DNA of 64,000 nt from Lachnospiraceae bacterium (GTDB lineage: Bacteria; Bacillota; Clostridia; Lachnospirales; Lachnospiraceae): positions 36,662-100,661 of the forward strand of contig JAFQBM010000049.1 of the NCBI GenBank assembly GCA_017399685.1, in the 5' to 3' direction. How positions within the stretch are numbered: position 1 is the stretch's first letter; each line of letters opens with the position of its first letter. Positions 1 to 6,721 of this stretch are shown here, one piece after another. Below the pieces are notes generated by a model. The model made no database searches and was not told the origin of the DNA. It saw nothing but the letters and a program-made list of their open reading frames with translations. The position numbers and the translations under genes are program-made.

Positions 1-17
1 TCCACTATTTTGCTACT

Positions 18-58
18 ATGAAAAAAAGCTAAAATGAACGAATTCACTTTAGCTTTTC
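18..58 (-). terminator. Intrinsic terminator of the TPP leader
   Basis: Read on the minus strand, AGCTAAA and TTTAGCT form a hairpin followed by a run of seven T. It lies about 120 nt downstream of the TPP aptamer, with no gene between, so it is best read as the expression platform: with TPP bound the transcript would end here. The controlled thiamine gene would begin beyond the left edge of the window. Confidence 0.8.
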
Positions 59-175
59 CCTGTTTTATATTGAACAAATCAAGGCACCCGTTTTCAGGTA
101 CCAAAATCATTCTTCCCCGCGAAATATAAGAATGCCTCTGGCATTCCACTGCGAGTTACGTGTATCACGCGTTCC

Positions 176-262
176 ATATTTCCCTACGTTGGCATTATCC
201 AAATCAGGTCACAGGTTTAAAGCATCCGCTTACTCTCAGCCCATCTACATGAGCACCCTTTT
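176..262 (-). ncRNA. TPP (THI-box) riboswitch aptamer
   Basis: On the minus strand the conserved THI-box parts occur in order: GGGCTGAGA, then ACCTGATTTGGATAATGCCA, then ACGTAGGGAA. These are the pyrimidine- and pyrophosphate-sensing helices of the TPP aptamer. A second hairpin (131-148, GAATGCC/GGCATTC) separates it from the terminator at 18-58. The regulated gene (thiamine synthesis or transport) is outside the window, so its identity cannot be given. Confidence 0.95.
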
Positions 263-268
263 TTTCTA

Positions 269-296
269 AGTATAACACGTCTTTCGAATAATGCAA
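269..296 (-). promoter_or_regulatory. Promoter of the TPP leader
   Basis: Minus strand TTGCAT (296-291), 16-nt spacer, TATACT (274-269). It sits just upstream of the aptamer, so the RNA would start near 262. Confidence 0.7.
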
Positions 297-317
297 GAAA
301 TTTTCTTTCCAAAATAA

Positions 318-349
318 TTGAAATATCTTAAATGTAATTTTATTATAAT
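318..349 (+). promoter_or_regulatory. Promoter of antisense RNA copy 1
   Basis: TTGAAA (318-323) and TATAAT (344-349) with a 20-nt spacer. The second copy has the same geometry (TTGCAA at 1564-1569, TATACT at 1590-1595, 20 nt), which supports a conserved promoter although the spacer is longer than usual. Confidence 0.5.
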
Positions 350-355
350 AACATA

Positions 356-460
356 AGTGGAAAGCACCCACTCCAAAGTGGATGCTCCCAGCGGGTTTTT
401 TACCTCTTAATTAAGAGGCACCTCCCCTGTTTGCCGGCAAGAGAGGCATTTTTATTTTCG
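356..460 (+). ncRNA. Probable type I antitoxin RNA, copy 1
   Basis: About 100 nt, nearly the same as the RNA at 1602-1706. It contains a hairpin around CCACTCCAAAGTGG, a second around ACCTCTTAATTAAGAGG, and a terminator-like stem (CCTC/GAGG) with a T-rich tail. Its 3' end overlaps the stop codon of the opposite-strand peptide at 452-550. That tail-to-tail overlap is the layout of known Firmicute type I systems such as TxpA/RatA and BsrG/SR4. The family assignment is inference; the copy faces a 5'-truncated toxin. Confidence 0.55.
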
Positions 461-550
461 CTTATTTCTCTTATCGAGAAAGGTAAGCAATGCTATAATT
501 AAGCCACCAAAGAATGTCAATAAAGACAATATTCCTAAGAAAACCATCAT
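452..550 (-). pseudogene. Truncated holin-like toxin peptide, copy 1
   Basis: Thirty-two codons (MMVFLGILSLL... ending DKRNKRK), almost identical to residues 7-38 of the full copy at 1700-1816: one hydrophobic helix with a basic tail. Against that copy it lacks the first residues, the Shine-Dalgarno site and the upstream hairpin region; the methyltransferase stop codon lies only 9 nt upstream. It may be silent or translated by reinitiation from the methyltransferase message. Most likely a decayed duplicate. Confidence 0.55.
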
Positions 551-559
551 TGAAACTTA

Positions 560-1354
560 TTATTTCTTTACCTTTAATTCAGCAAATGCACCATAATGTA
601 ACACTTCGAAAGATTCCGGTGCAATTTTATTTAAAAGACTGACATGTTCCTGCTCCCAATTTGATAGTTCTTCGGCACTTAGTGATGCTCCAACTCCTCT
701 GCAGGCTTTCATTCGTCCATGCCAGGTTTCTCTTGTAAATGGCACCAACACTTCAAATTCTTCCTGTTCTACCATCTCAAAATATTCATATACTACATCC
801 GGAATGCCAATTGGCTTTTTCACTTCTCTTGCTCCGGACCAGTCAGGACTATATTTTAAAACCAGCTCTTCACTGGCACCGGCAATTTTATCTTCAAAAG
901 GCAGCCATGCCATATATAAAATCAAAAGTTTTCCGTCTTTTTTCAGAATATCTGAAAGTACAGGCATTAATTTAGGATGGTCAAAATACCAAAAACATTG
1001 ACAGGCTGTTACCACATCAAAGGTGTCTCTTGGAAAACTGATATCTTCTGTCGCAGTAACATAATATTCAATCTCCATATTCTTTTGTTCTGTGAGTATT
1101 CTCGCCTGCTCAATCTGTTCCTTAGAAATATCTGTTCCAATCCATTTCGCCCCATACTTGTATAGATTTCTCGGAAGTACTCCTGTGCCAGTACCTAAAT
1201 CTAATACTTTCTGGTCTTTTATGCATAATCCTCTGTCTACAATCTTTTTATAAAATAGTTCAGGATAAATGTCCCTGTATTTTGCATATTCCCTGGAAGT
1301 TCGCCCCCAATCAAACGCCTTCCCTGCATCAATTCTATTATCTCTAATCTCCAT
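560..1354 (-). CDS. Class I SAM-dependent methyltransferase
   Basis: 264 aa. Motif I (VLDLGTGTG) is at residues 50-58, followed by GTDISKEQIEQA (acidic residue that binds the ribose of SAM) and DVVTACQCFWYFD (motif IV region). This is the Methyltransf_11/25 fold of cytosolic small-molecule or RNA methylases; the substrate cannot be told from sequence. Start ATG at 1354 is preceded by AGAGGT. The gene sits between the two toxin-antitoxin copies, so the duplication flanks it, and it has no obvious functional partner nearby. Confidence 0.85.
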   Translation of the reverse strand: MEIRDNRIDAGKAFDWGRTSREYAKYRDIYPELFYKKIVDRGLCIKDQKVLDLGTGTGVLPRNLYKYGAKWIGTDISKEQIEQARILTEQKNMEIEYYVTATEDISFPRDTFDVVTACQCFWYFDHPKLMPVLSDILKKDGKLLILYMAWLPFEDKIAGASEELVLKYSPDWSGAREVKKPIGIPDVVYEYFEMVEQEEFEVLVPFTRETWHGRMKACRGVGASLSAEELSNWEQEHVSLLNKIAPESFEVLHYGAFAELKVKK

Positions 1355-1380
1355 TCCATCTTACCTCTAAAAAATATGTA

Positions 1381-1514
1381 TCTGTTCACACATAAGCAAT
1401 AACATATTGGTTTCTGTATGCAAAAATTCGCTTCACGAAACTTAAAACCAACCCTTGAATCATACTATTACGTAACCTAACCGCATGTATCAGCTAACTG
1501 TATGGACGGTAACA
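1381..1514. repeat. ~130-bp dispersed repeat, copy A (diverged)
   Basis: Shares with copies B (27365-27493) and C (28317-28415) the ordered blocks TGTTCACA, ACATATTGGTTT, TGCAAAAATTCGCTTC, AAACCAAC, GAATCA, ATTACGTAACC and a final GTAAC. This copy has lost part of its terminal symmetry. It fills the gap between the methyltransferase promoter region and toxin-antitoxin copy 2. No gene is seen in it. Confidence 0.7.
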
Positions 1515-1601
1515 AAATTTTCATCTTAAAATATCATTTTTATCATTTTTATTTTAAATATACTTGCAATATGTCAATTACAATGTTATTATACTTATAT
1601 A

Positions 1602-1706
1602 AGTGGAAAGCACCCACTCCAAAGTGGATGCTCCCAGCGAAGGTTTATTTACCTCTTACCAAGAGGTGCCTCCCCTGTTGGCCGACAGGAGAGGCATTTT
1701 TATTTT
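1602..1706 (+). ncRNA. Probable type I antitoxin RNA, copy 2
   Basis: A promoter (TTGCAA 1564-1569, TATACT 1590-1595) precedes a ~100-nt segment with three hairpins: CCACTCCAAAGTGG, the perfect ACCTCTT/AAGAGGT, and a strong terminator TGCCTC...GAGGCA at 1667-1696 followed by T5. There is no plausible reading frame. Its 3' end overlaps the stop codon and 3' UTR of the peptide gene at 1700-1816 on the other strand, so the two transcripts can pair. Assignment as antitoxin is by architecture. Confidence 0.65.
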
Positions 1707-1816
1707 CGCTTATTTCTCTTATCGAGAAAGGTAAGCAATGCTATGATTAAGCCGCCAAAGGATGTCAATAAAGACAATATTCCTAAGAAAACCATAATAG
1801 TTTTATATGCTGTCAT
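1700..1816 (-). CDS. Holin-like small toxin peptide (type I TA)
   Basis: 38 aa: MTAYKTI, then a hydrophobic helix (VFLGILSLLTSFGGLIIALLTF interrupted only by small residues), then the charged tail DKRNKRK. This resembles the putative holin-like toxin (Hol_Tox) peptides of Firmicutes, which insert in the cell membrane. Start ATG at 1816 has GGAGG eight bases upstream; a second in-frame ATG at 1822 is too close to the site. The 5' UTR is ~130 nt with a GC-rich hairpin (1895-1929), and an antisense RNA overlaps the 3' end. A shortened copy is at 452-550. Confidence 0.7.
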   Translation of the reverse strand: MTAYKTIMVFLGILSLLTSFGGLIIALLTFLDKRNKRK

Positions 1817-1894
1817 AAACATCACCTCCCTCTTATGTATTCTGGCGAACCAGTTTCAAAACCGGGAGGCTACCTTCTACGCTCCGCTCCGGTC

Positions 1895-1929
1895 GGCGCT
1901 GAACAAGCGTCCCCCGGACGCTTAGCGCC
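1895..1929. repeat. GC-rich palindrome in the toxin 5' UTR
   Basis: GGCGCT and AAGCGTCC pair with GGACGCTT and AGCGCC around a three-base loop, with a 4-nt bulge on one side. It is much richer in GC than its surroundings and lies in the leader of the toxin message, where it could slow translation or be a small mobile repeat. Confidence 0.75.
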
Positions 1930-1955
1930 CTGTCATGGGTACTTTCCGTAACGAT

Positions 1956-1985
1956 ATTGTATCACACATGCAGCCAAAAAAACAA
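1956..1985 (-). promoter_or_regulatory. Promoter of the toxin gene
   Basis: Minus strand TTGTTT (1985-1980), 18-nt spacer, TACAAT (1961-1956) with an extended TG upstream. The message would start near 1950. Confidence 0.5.
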
Positions 1986-2024
1986 CACTTTTTTTCATTT
2001 TGCTTTTTGCAAATATGACATTTC

Positions 2025-2046
2025 AAAAAGCAGCCATTACGGCTGC
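2025..2046 (-). terminator. Terminator of the ABC exporter operon
   Basis: Minus strand GCAGCC/GGCTGC hairpin followed by TTTTT, about 105 nt after the stop codon at 2151. Confidence 0.8.
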
Positions 2047-2075
2047 CTTCCTTAAAATTTTCTTCTACATTTATG

Positions 2076-2195
2076 CACTGTTCCTATTACTGATATAAAA
2101 TTGAACATACTTAAGCACTAACCGAATTACTGGAATAAAGTTGATAATATTTACGCACCAATGGAATTACCGGTATAAAGCTGGTAATACTTACC
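2076..2195 (-). repeat. 40-bp tandem repeat, three units, at the 3' end of the exporter gene
   Basis: Units 2195-2156, 2155-2116 and 2115-2076 share (A)AATATTA.CA.CTTTAT..C.GTAAT and end in AGTG or TGGTG. The first unit encodes the last 13 residues of the ABC protein (KYYQLYTGNSIGA). Because the unit is 40 bp, the second copy falls in another frame but still reads KYYQLYSSNSVSA followed by a stop. A decayed amplification of the gene tail. Confidence 0.8.
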
Positions 2196-4064
2196 TTTTT
2201 CTTCCAGTAATTCTTCATGGGTTCCTCGTTCAATGATTCTTCCTTGTTCTAATACCATGATACAATCGGAATTCTTAACAGTGGAAAGTCTATGGGCGAT
2301 TACGAAAGTGGTTCTTCCGTGCATTAACTTATCCATACCTTCCTGTACAATTCGCTCTGTTCTGGTATCGATGGAAGAAGTGGCTTCATCCAGAATCAAT
2401 ACCGGTGGGTCTGCAATGGCTGCACGGGCAATGGCAAGCAACTGTCTTTGTCCCTGGCTTAAGTTTGCACCATCTCCTACCAGCATGGTATCGTATCCAT
2501 CTGGAAGCTTACGAATAAAACTATCTGCATTGGCAAGTTTTGCTGCTGCGATAATTTCTTCTTCCGTAGCATCCAATTTACCAAAACGGATATTATCCTT
2601 AATGGTTCCTGTAAACAAGTGGGTATCCTGAAGAACGATACCTAAAGAACGACGAAGGTCACTCTTTTTAATTTTGTTAATATTGATTCCATCATAACGG
2701 ATTTTACCATCTTGAATATCATAAAAACGATTGATTAAGTTCGTAATGGTAGTCTTTCCTGCACCTGTCGAACCTACGAAAGCAATCTTCTGTCCTGGTG
2801 TGGCAAATAATTTTACATCATGTAACACAATCTTTTCATCGTTGTAACCAAAATCCACGCCATCAAATACCACATCACCCAGAAGTTCCACATAATCCAC
2901 ACTTCCATCTGCCTGATGTACGTGTTTCCATGCCCATCTTCCTGTCCTTTCCTTGGTTTCTGTCAGCTTTCCATCTACTTCCTTGGCATTTACCAAAGTT
3001 ACATATCCTTCATCTACTTCTACCTCGGCATCCATCAGCTTAAAGATTCGGTCCGCTCCTGCTAATGCCATTACTACGGCATTAAACTGTTGGGATACCT
3101 GATTGATTGGCATACTGAAACTTTTATTTAAAGCTAAGAAACTTGCCAATCCTCCAAGGGTTAAACTACTGTTTCCGGAAAGCGCTAAAAGTCCACCTAC
3201 AATGGCACAAAGAAGATAACTTAAATTTCCTAACTGTCCATTTACCGGTCCCATGACATTTACGAATTTATTGGCACGGTTTGCACATTCACATAACTTA
3301 TCGTTTAATTCCTTAAATCTTTCTTTACTTTCTTCTTCATGACAAAATACTTTTACTACTTTTTGTCCGTTCATCATTTCTTCAATGTAGCCATTTACTG
3401 CACCAAGGTTCGTTTGCTGTTCCACAAAATACCGGCTGCTTTTTCCTACAATGAATTTTGCAGCAATGAACATAATCACTACCATGATTAAAGTTACTCC
3501 TGTAAGTGGAAGGCTGAGAAAACACATGCTGACAAAAACACCAACTATGGTTACTGCACTGTTAATCATCTGTGGAATACTTTGACTAAGCATTTGTCTT
3601 AAAGTATCAATATCATTGGTATACACTGACATGATATCTCCATGGGCATGGGTGTCAAAATACTTAATTGGAAGCTTTTGCATATGCTCAAACAATTCGT
3701 TACGAATCTGTTTTAAGGTTCCTTGAGTAACAATAACCATAATTTTCGCATATGCGTAAGTAGATGCCGCACCTATCAGATAAAACACAGCTACTTTTCC
3801 AATTGCCTTTGCTAAAGGGCCAAAGTCAGGATTATCTGTTAATAAAAACGGCGTAATATAATCGTCAATCAGATTTTTAGTGAAAAGCATACCTTGTAAA
3901 CTGGCAAACACACCTAATAAAATTCCAATTAACACTATGACACAATGCACTTTATAATAACGAAACACATACTTCATTACCCTTACAAATAATTTCCCAG
4001 GGTTTTCAATTTTCGGTTTTGGTCCTCGTGGTCCTCTTGAACCTGGTCCCATTGGTCCTGCCAT
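2151..4064 (-). CDS. ABC exporter half-transporter, catalytic subunit (BmrD/TM288-like)
   Basis: 637 aa from ATG 4064, chosen because AGGAGG lies just upstream; longer frames overlap the partner gene. A Gly/Pro-rich N-terminus (MAGPMGPGSRGPRGPKP) precedes a six-helix ABC membrane domain. The nucleotide-binding domain has Walker A GSTGAGKTT (431-439), signature LSQGQ (535-539), Walker B ending DE (559-560) and switch His (AHR, 591), all intact. With the adjacent gene it should form a heterodimeric multidrug exporter of the inner membrane. Starts one base after the partner's stop codon. Confidence 0.92.
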   Translation of the reverse strand: MAGPMGPGSRGPRGPKPKIENPGKLFVRVMKYVFRYYKVHCVIVLIGILLGVFASLQGMLFTKNLIDDYITPFLLTDNPDFGPLAKAIGKVAVFYLIGAASTYAYAKIMVIVTQGTLKQIRNELFEHMQKLPIKYFDTHAHGDIMSVYTNDIDTLRQMLSQSIPQMINSAVTIVGVFVSMCFLSLPLTGVTLIMVVIMFIAAKFIVGKSSRYFVEQQTNLGAVNGYIEEMMNGQKVVKVFCHEEESKERFKELNDKLCECANRANKFVNVMGPVNGQLGNLSYLLCAIVGGLLALSGNSSLTLGGLASFLALNKSFSMPINQVSQQFNAVVMALAGADRIFKLMDAEVEVDEGYVTLVNAKEVDGKLTETKERTGRWAWKHVHQADGSVDYVELLGDVVFDGVDFGYNDEKIVLHDVKLFATPGQKIAFVGSTGAGKTTITNLINRFYDIQDGKIRYDGININKIKKSDLRRSLGIVLQDTHLFTGTIKDNIRFGKLDATEEEIIAAAKLANADSFIRKLPDGYDTMLVGDGANLSQGQRQLLAIARAAIADPPVLILDEATSSIDTRTERIVQEGMDKLMHGRTTFVIAHRLSTVKNSDCIMVLEQGRIIERGTHEELLEEKGKYYQLYTGNSIGA

Positions 4065-4065
4065 A

Positions 4066-5820
4066 TTACTTATCCTCCTTCGAGTCAAAATCTCCCGAAC
4101 CTTCCGTCTGGGATTCGTATACTTCACGATAAATTTCATTACCTGCAAGCAATTCTTCATGAGTGCCAAAGGCATTTACCATACCATTATCCATAACAAT
4201 AATTCGATCTGCTTCCTGTATAGAAGAAATACGCTGGGCAATGATAATCTTTGTAGTGTCCGGAATTTCGTCCCGAAACGCTCTACGAATCTTAGCATCC
4301 GTTGCAGTATCAACTGCACTGGTGGAATCGTCCAGAATCAAAATTTTCGGTTTTTTCAGCAATGCTCTGGCAATACAAAGACGTTGCTTTTGTCCACCGG
4401 ATACATTGGTACCACCTTGCTCAATGTGGGTATTGTATCCATCCGGGAAGCGGTTGATGAACTCGTCAGCACAGGCTAAGGCACAGGCTCTCTGACATTC
4501 CTCATCCGTTGCATTTTTATCTCCCCAACGAAGATTTTCGTAGATTGAACCGGAAAATAATACATTGGCCTGTAATACCACAGATACCTGGTTACGAAGG
4601 GATTCCATGTCATATTCTTTTACATTTCTTCCGCCTACCAGCACTTCACCCTGATTTACATCATACAAACGACTAATAAGGTTTACCAGACTGGTTTTGG
4701 CACTACCGGTTCCACCGATAATTCCAATGGTTTCTCCAGATTTAATACTAAGATTAATGTCCTTTAATATCGGTTCCTCTGCTCCTTCTTTGTATGCAAA
4801 GGTAACATTTTTAAATTCAATGTTTCCATTTTCTACTTCAAATACAGGTTTTTCCGGATTATGTAAATCACTTTCTTCCTCCAGAACTTCTGAAATACGC
4901 TTGATACTTGCGGTACTCATGGATACCATAACGAAAATCATGGAAACCATCATAAGATTCATCAAAATATTCATACAGTAAGTCAAAAGACTCATTAATT
5001 CACCTGTAGAAAGTGAATCCGACACAATCATTTTTGCCCCAATCCAGCTAATCAGAATAATACAGGTATATGCTGTAAGCTGCATGATTGGCTGATTTAA
5101 AATAACATTGTTTTCTGCTTTTACGAAAATCTTATAAATATTTTCGCTGGCTTTATGAAATTTACTGGTTTCTTCTTCTTCTCTTACATAAGCCTTTACT
5201 ACACGAATGGCAGATACATTTTCCTGTACCGACGCATTCAAGGCATCATACTTTGGAAATGCCTCGGAGAAAGTACGCATTGCCTTTTTTACAATAAATC
5301 CAATAATAAATGCCAGAATGATTAAGGCGATTAAATAAATAGAAGCTAATCTTCCATTTATCATAAATGCCATAATCAAAGCACAAATCATGCTGGCAGG
5401 AGCTCTCATTGCCATACGTAAAATCATCTGATACGCATTTTGTACATTGGTTACATCTGTGGTAAGTCGGGTTACCAGACCTGCAGTACTGAACTTGTCA
5501 ATATTTGAGAATGAATATGTCTGTATTTTGCTAAACATACTTTCTCTTAAATTCTTTGCAAGACCTGTAGATGCCTTTGCTCCGTATACTCCACCCAGGA
5601 CACCACCTAAAAATCCAATGGCTACTGCCACAAGCATAATGGCACCTATCTTTAAAATGTGATTCATATCACCGGCATTCACACCTTTATCAACGATGGA
5701 TGCCATAAGAAAAGGAATCATGGTTTCACAAACTACTTCCACCAGCATCCATATAGGCGTGGCAATGGATGAAGCTTTATATTCCTTTACTTCTTTTAAA
5801 ATTCTTTTTACCTGATGCAT
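4066..5820 (-). CDS. ABC exporter half-transporter, degenerate-site subunit (BmrC/TM287-like)
   Basis: 584 aa from ATG 5820 (GGAGG five bases upstream). Six-helix membrane domain, then a nucleotide-binding domain with Walker A GGTGSAKTS (normal GK-preceding Gly replaced by Ala), signature VSGGQ (473-477), Walker B ending DD (497-498, catalytic Glu replaced by Asp) and AQR in place of the switch histidine (Gln 529). This asymmetry is the known pattern of heterodimeric exporters, in which one ATP site is non-hydrolytic. Lies between the MarR regulator and the catalytic subunit in one operon. Confidence 0.92.
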   Translation of the reverse strand: MHQVKRILKEVKEYKASSIATPIWMLVEVVCETMIPFLMASIVDKGVNAGDMNHILKIGAIMLVAVAIGFLGGVLGGVYGAKASTGLAKNLRESMFSKIQTYSFSNIDKFSTAGLVTRLTTDVTNVQNAYQMILRMAMRAPASMICALIMAFMINGRLASIYLIALIILAFIIGFIVKKAMRTFSEAFPKYDALNASVQENVSAIRVVKAYVREEEETSKFHKASENIYKIFVKAENNVILNQPIMQLTAYTCIILISWIGAKMIVSDSLSTGELMSLLTYCMNILMNLMMVSMIFVMVSMSTASIKRISEVLEEESDLHNPEKPVFEVENGNIEFKNVTFAYKEGAEEPILKDINLSIKSGETIGIIGGTGSAKTSLVNLISRLYDVNQGEVLVGGRNVKEYDMESLRNQVSVVLQANVLFSGSIYENLRWGDKNATDEECQRACALACADEFINRFPDGYNTHIEQGGTNVSGGQKQRLCIARALLKKPKILILDDSTSAVDTATDAKIRRAFRDEIPDTTKIIIAQRISSIQEADRIIVMDNGMVNAFGTHEELLAGNEIYREVYESQTEGSGDFDSKEDK

Positions 5821-5932
5821 TTTTACCTCCATTCCGGGAATTATTTTTCTATTACAGATACTGACGATTCCAAGTCATTTTTTCTTTCAGTGTACTTTGA
5901 ACGTAAAAACATGACCTTTTTCTGGTATCCTA

Positions 5933-6370
5933 TTATCCTAAGTTTTCCCTTATTTTTTTTAGAATCTGATACAGGGTTTCCACTTCCTCTTCTGTAATTC
6001 CTTCTATCATTTTCAGATTTGCCTCCTGAATGGCTTCACTGATGGACTTATGTACCTCTTCGCCTTTCGGCATTAAAATCACCCGCTTTAATCTGGCATC
6101 ATTTTCTACAGAAGTGCGGCTGATATAGCCTTTTTTCTCCATAATCTTAATCGTGGCTGTGACCGTGGAACGACCAATATGAAAGTGTTTTTCGATGTCC
6201 TTTTGATAGACTTCTTTTTCTTTGTTATCATAAAGATATTTTAAAATCCATCCATTACTGGCAGTATATTCATCCAGTCCTAATTTTTTCAGTTTTCCAT
6301 CGATTCGTCTTTTCATGGCACAGTCTAAACGATGCAGTTCGTATCCTACCCATAAATCTTTTTCCGTAAT
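5933..6370 (-). CDS. MarR-family regulator of the exporter operon (probable ATT start)
   Basis: Winged-helix MarR protein: recognition helix region DIEKHFHIGRSTVTATIKIM and wing SRTSVENDARLKRVI. The first ATG (6316) lacks a ribosome site and would cut off helix 1. In the same frame 18 codons upstream the protein continues as ITEKDLWVGYELHRLDCA, typical of MarR helix 1, begins at ATT 6370 right after an in-frame TGA, and is preceded by GAGG with a 5-nt gap. Total length would be 145 aa, normal for the family. First gene of the operon, so it probably represses its own promoter and the exporter. Confidence 0.85.
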   Translation of the reverse strand: MTEKDLWVGYELHRLDCAMKRRIDGKLKKLGLDEYTASNGWILKYLYDNKEKEVYQKDIEKHFHIGRSTVTATIKIMEKKGYISRTSVENDARLKRVILMPKGEEVHKSISEAIQEANLKMIEGITEEEVETLYQILKKIRENLG

Positions 6371-6533
6371 TCACACCTCATTTCTTCTTGGAATATTTTG
6401 TTTTTGAAACTTTCTTTTTCAATCAAGTATTACGGTCATGAACCAAAAGCGGAAAGCAAAAGGCAGAAGAATTTGAATTTTATCCATCCCTTTTAGACAT
6501 CTTCCAGTGTTGTTCATAAACCGTTCACATTTT

Positions 6534-6603
6534 GTTCATTTTCGAATTGTTCACAAATGAACTATTTCGTTAGTAATTATAGCATGTTAGTTTTAGATGT
6601 CAA
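6534..6603 (-). promoter_or_regulatory. Promoter and likely MarR operator of the exporter operon
   Basis: Minus strand TTGACA (6603-6598), 16 nt, TATAAT (6581-6576): near consensus. Just downstream are inverted repeats GTTCATTT (6534-6541)/AAATGAAC (6555-6562) and the tighter GTTCA-CAAA-TGAAC (6549-6562); GTTCA also recurs at 6512 and 6523. Operator placement over the start site fits autorepression; binding is inferred. Confidence 0.75.
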
Positions 6604-6646
6604 GATGAAAAAACAAATACGATTCCAAAATCCTCCACATATTCTA

Positions 6647-6674
6647 TTGACAAATCATCTGGATAATCTATAAT
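6647..6674 (+). promoter_or_regulatory. Promoter of the AAA ATPase gene
   Basis: TTGACA (6647-6652), 16-nt spacer, TATAAT (6669-6674), 47 bp before the ATG at 6722. Divergent from the MarR promoter, 44 bp away. Confidence 0.8.
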
Positions 6675-6721
6675 TAACTTTAGAGTAAATTACTTTTATT
6701 TCACTTTAAGGAGATGATACT

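Noticed and set aside
4159..4495. Two ~110-codon plus-strand frames within the exporter gene
   Set aside because: Antisense shadows of a strongly conserved ATPase domain.
6427..6446. TATTACGGTCATGAACC as a fourth copy of the 52-nt motif
   Set aside because: Only about ten bases match (ATTACGGTCA) and the hairpin part is absent.
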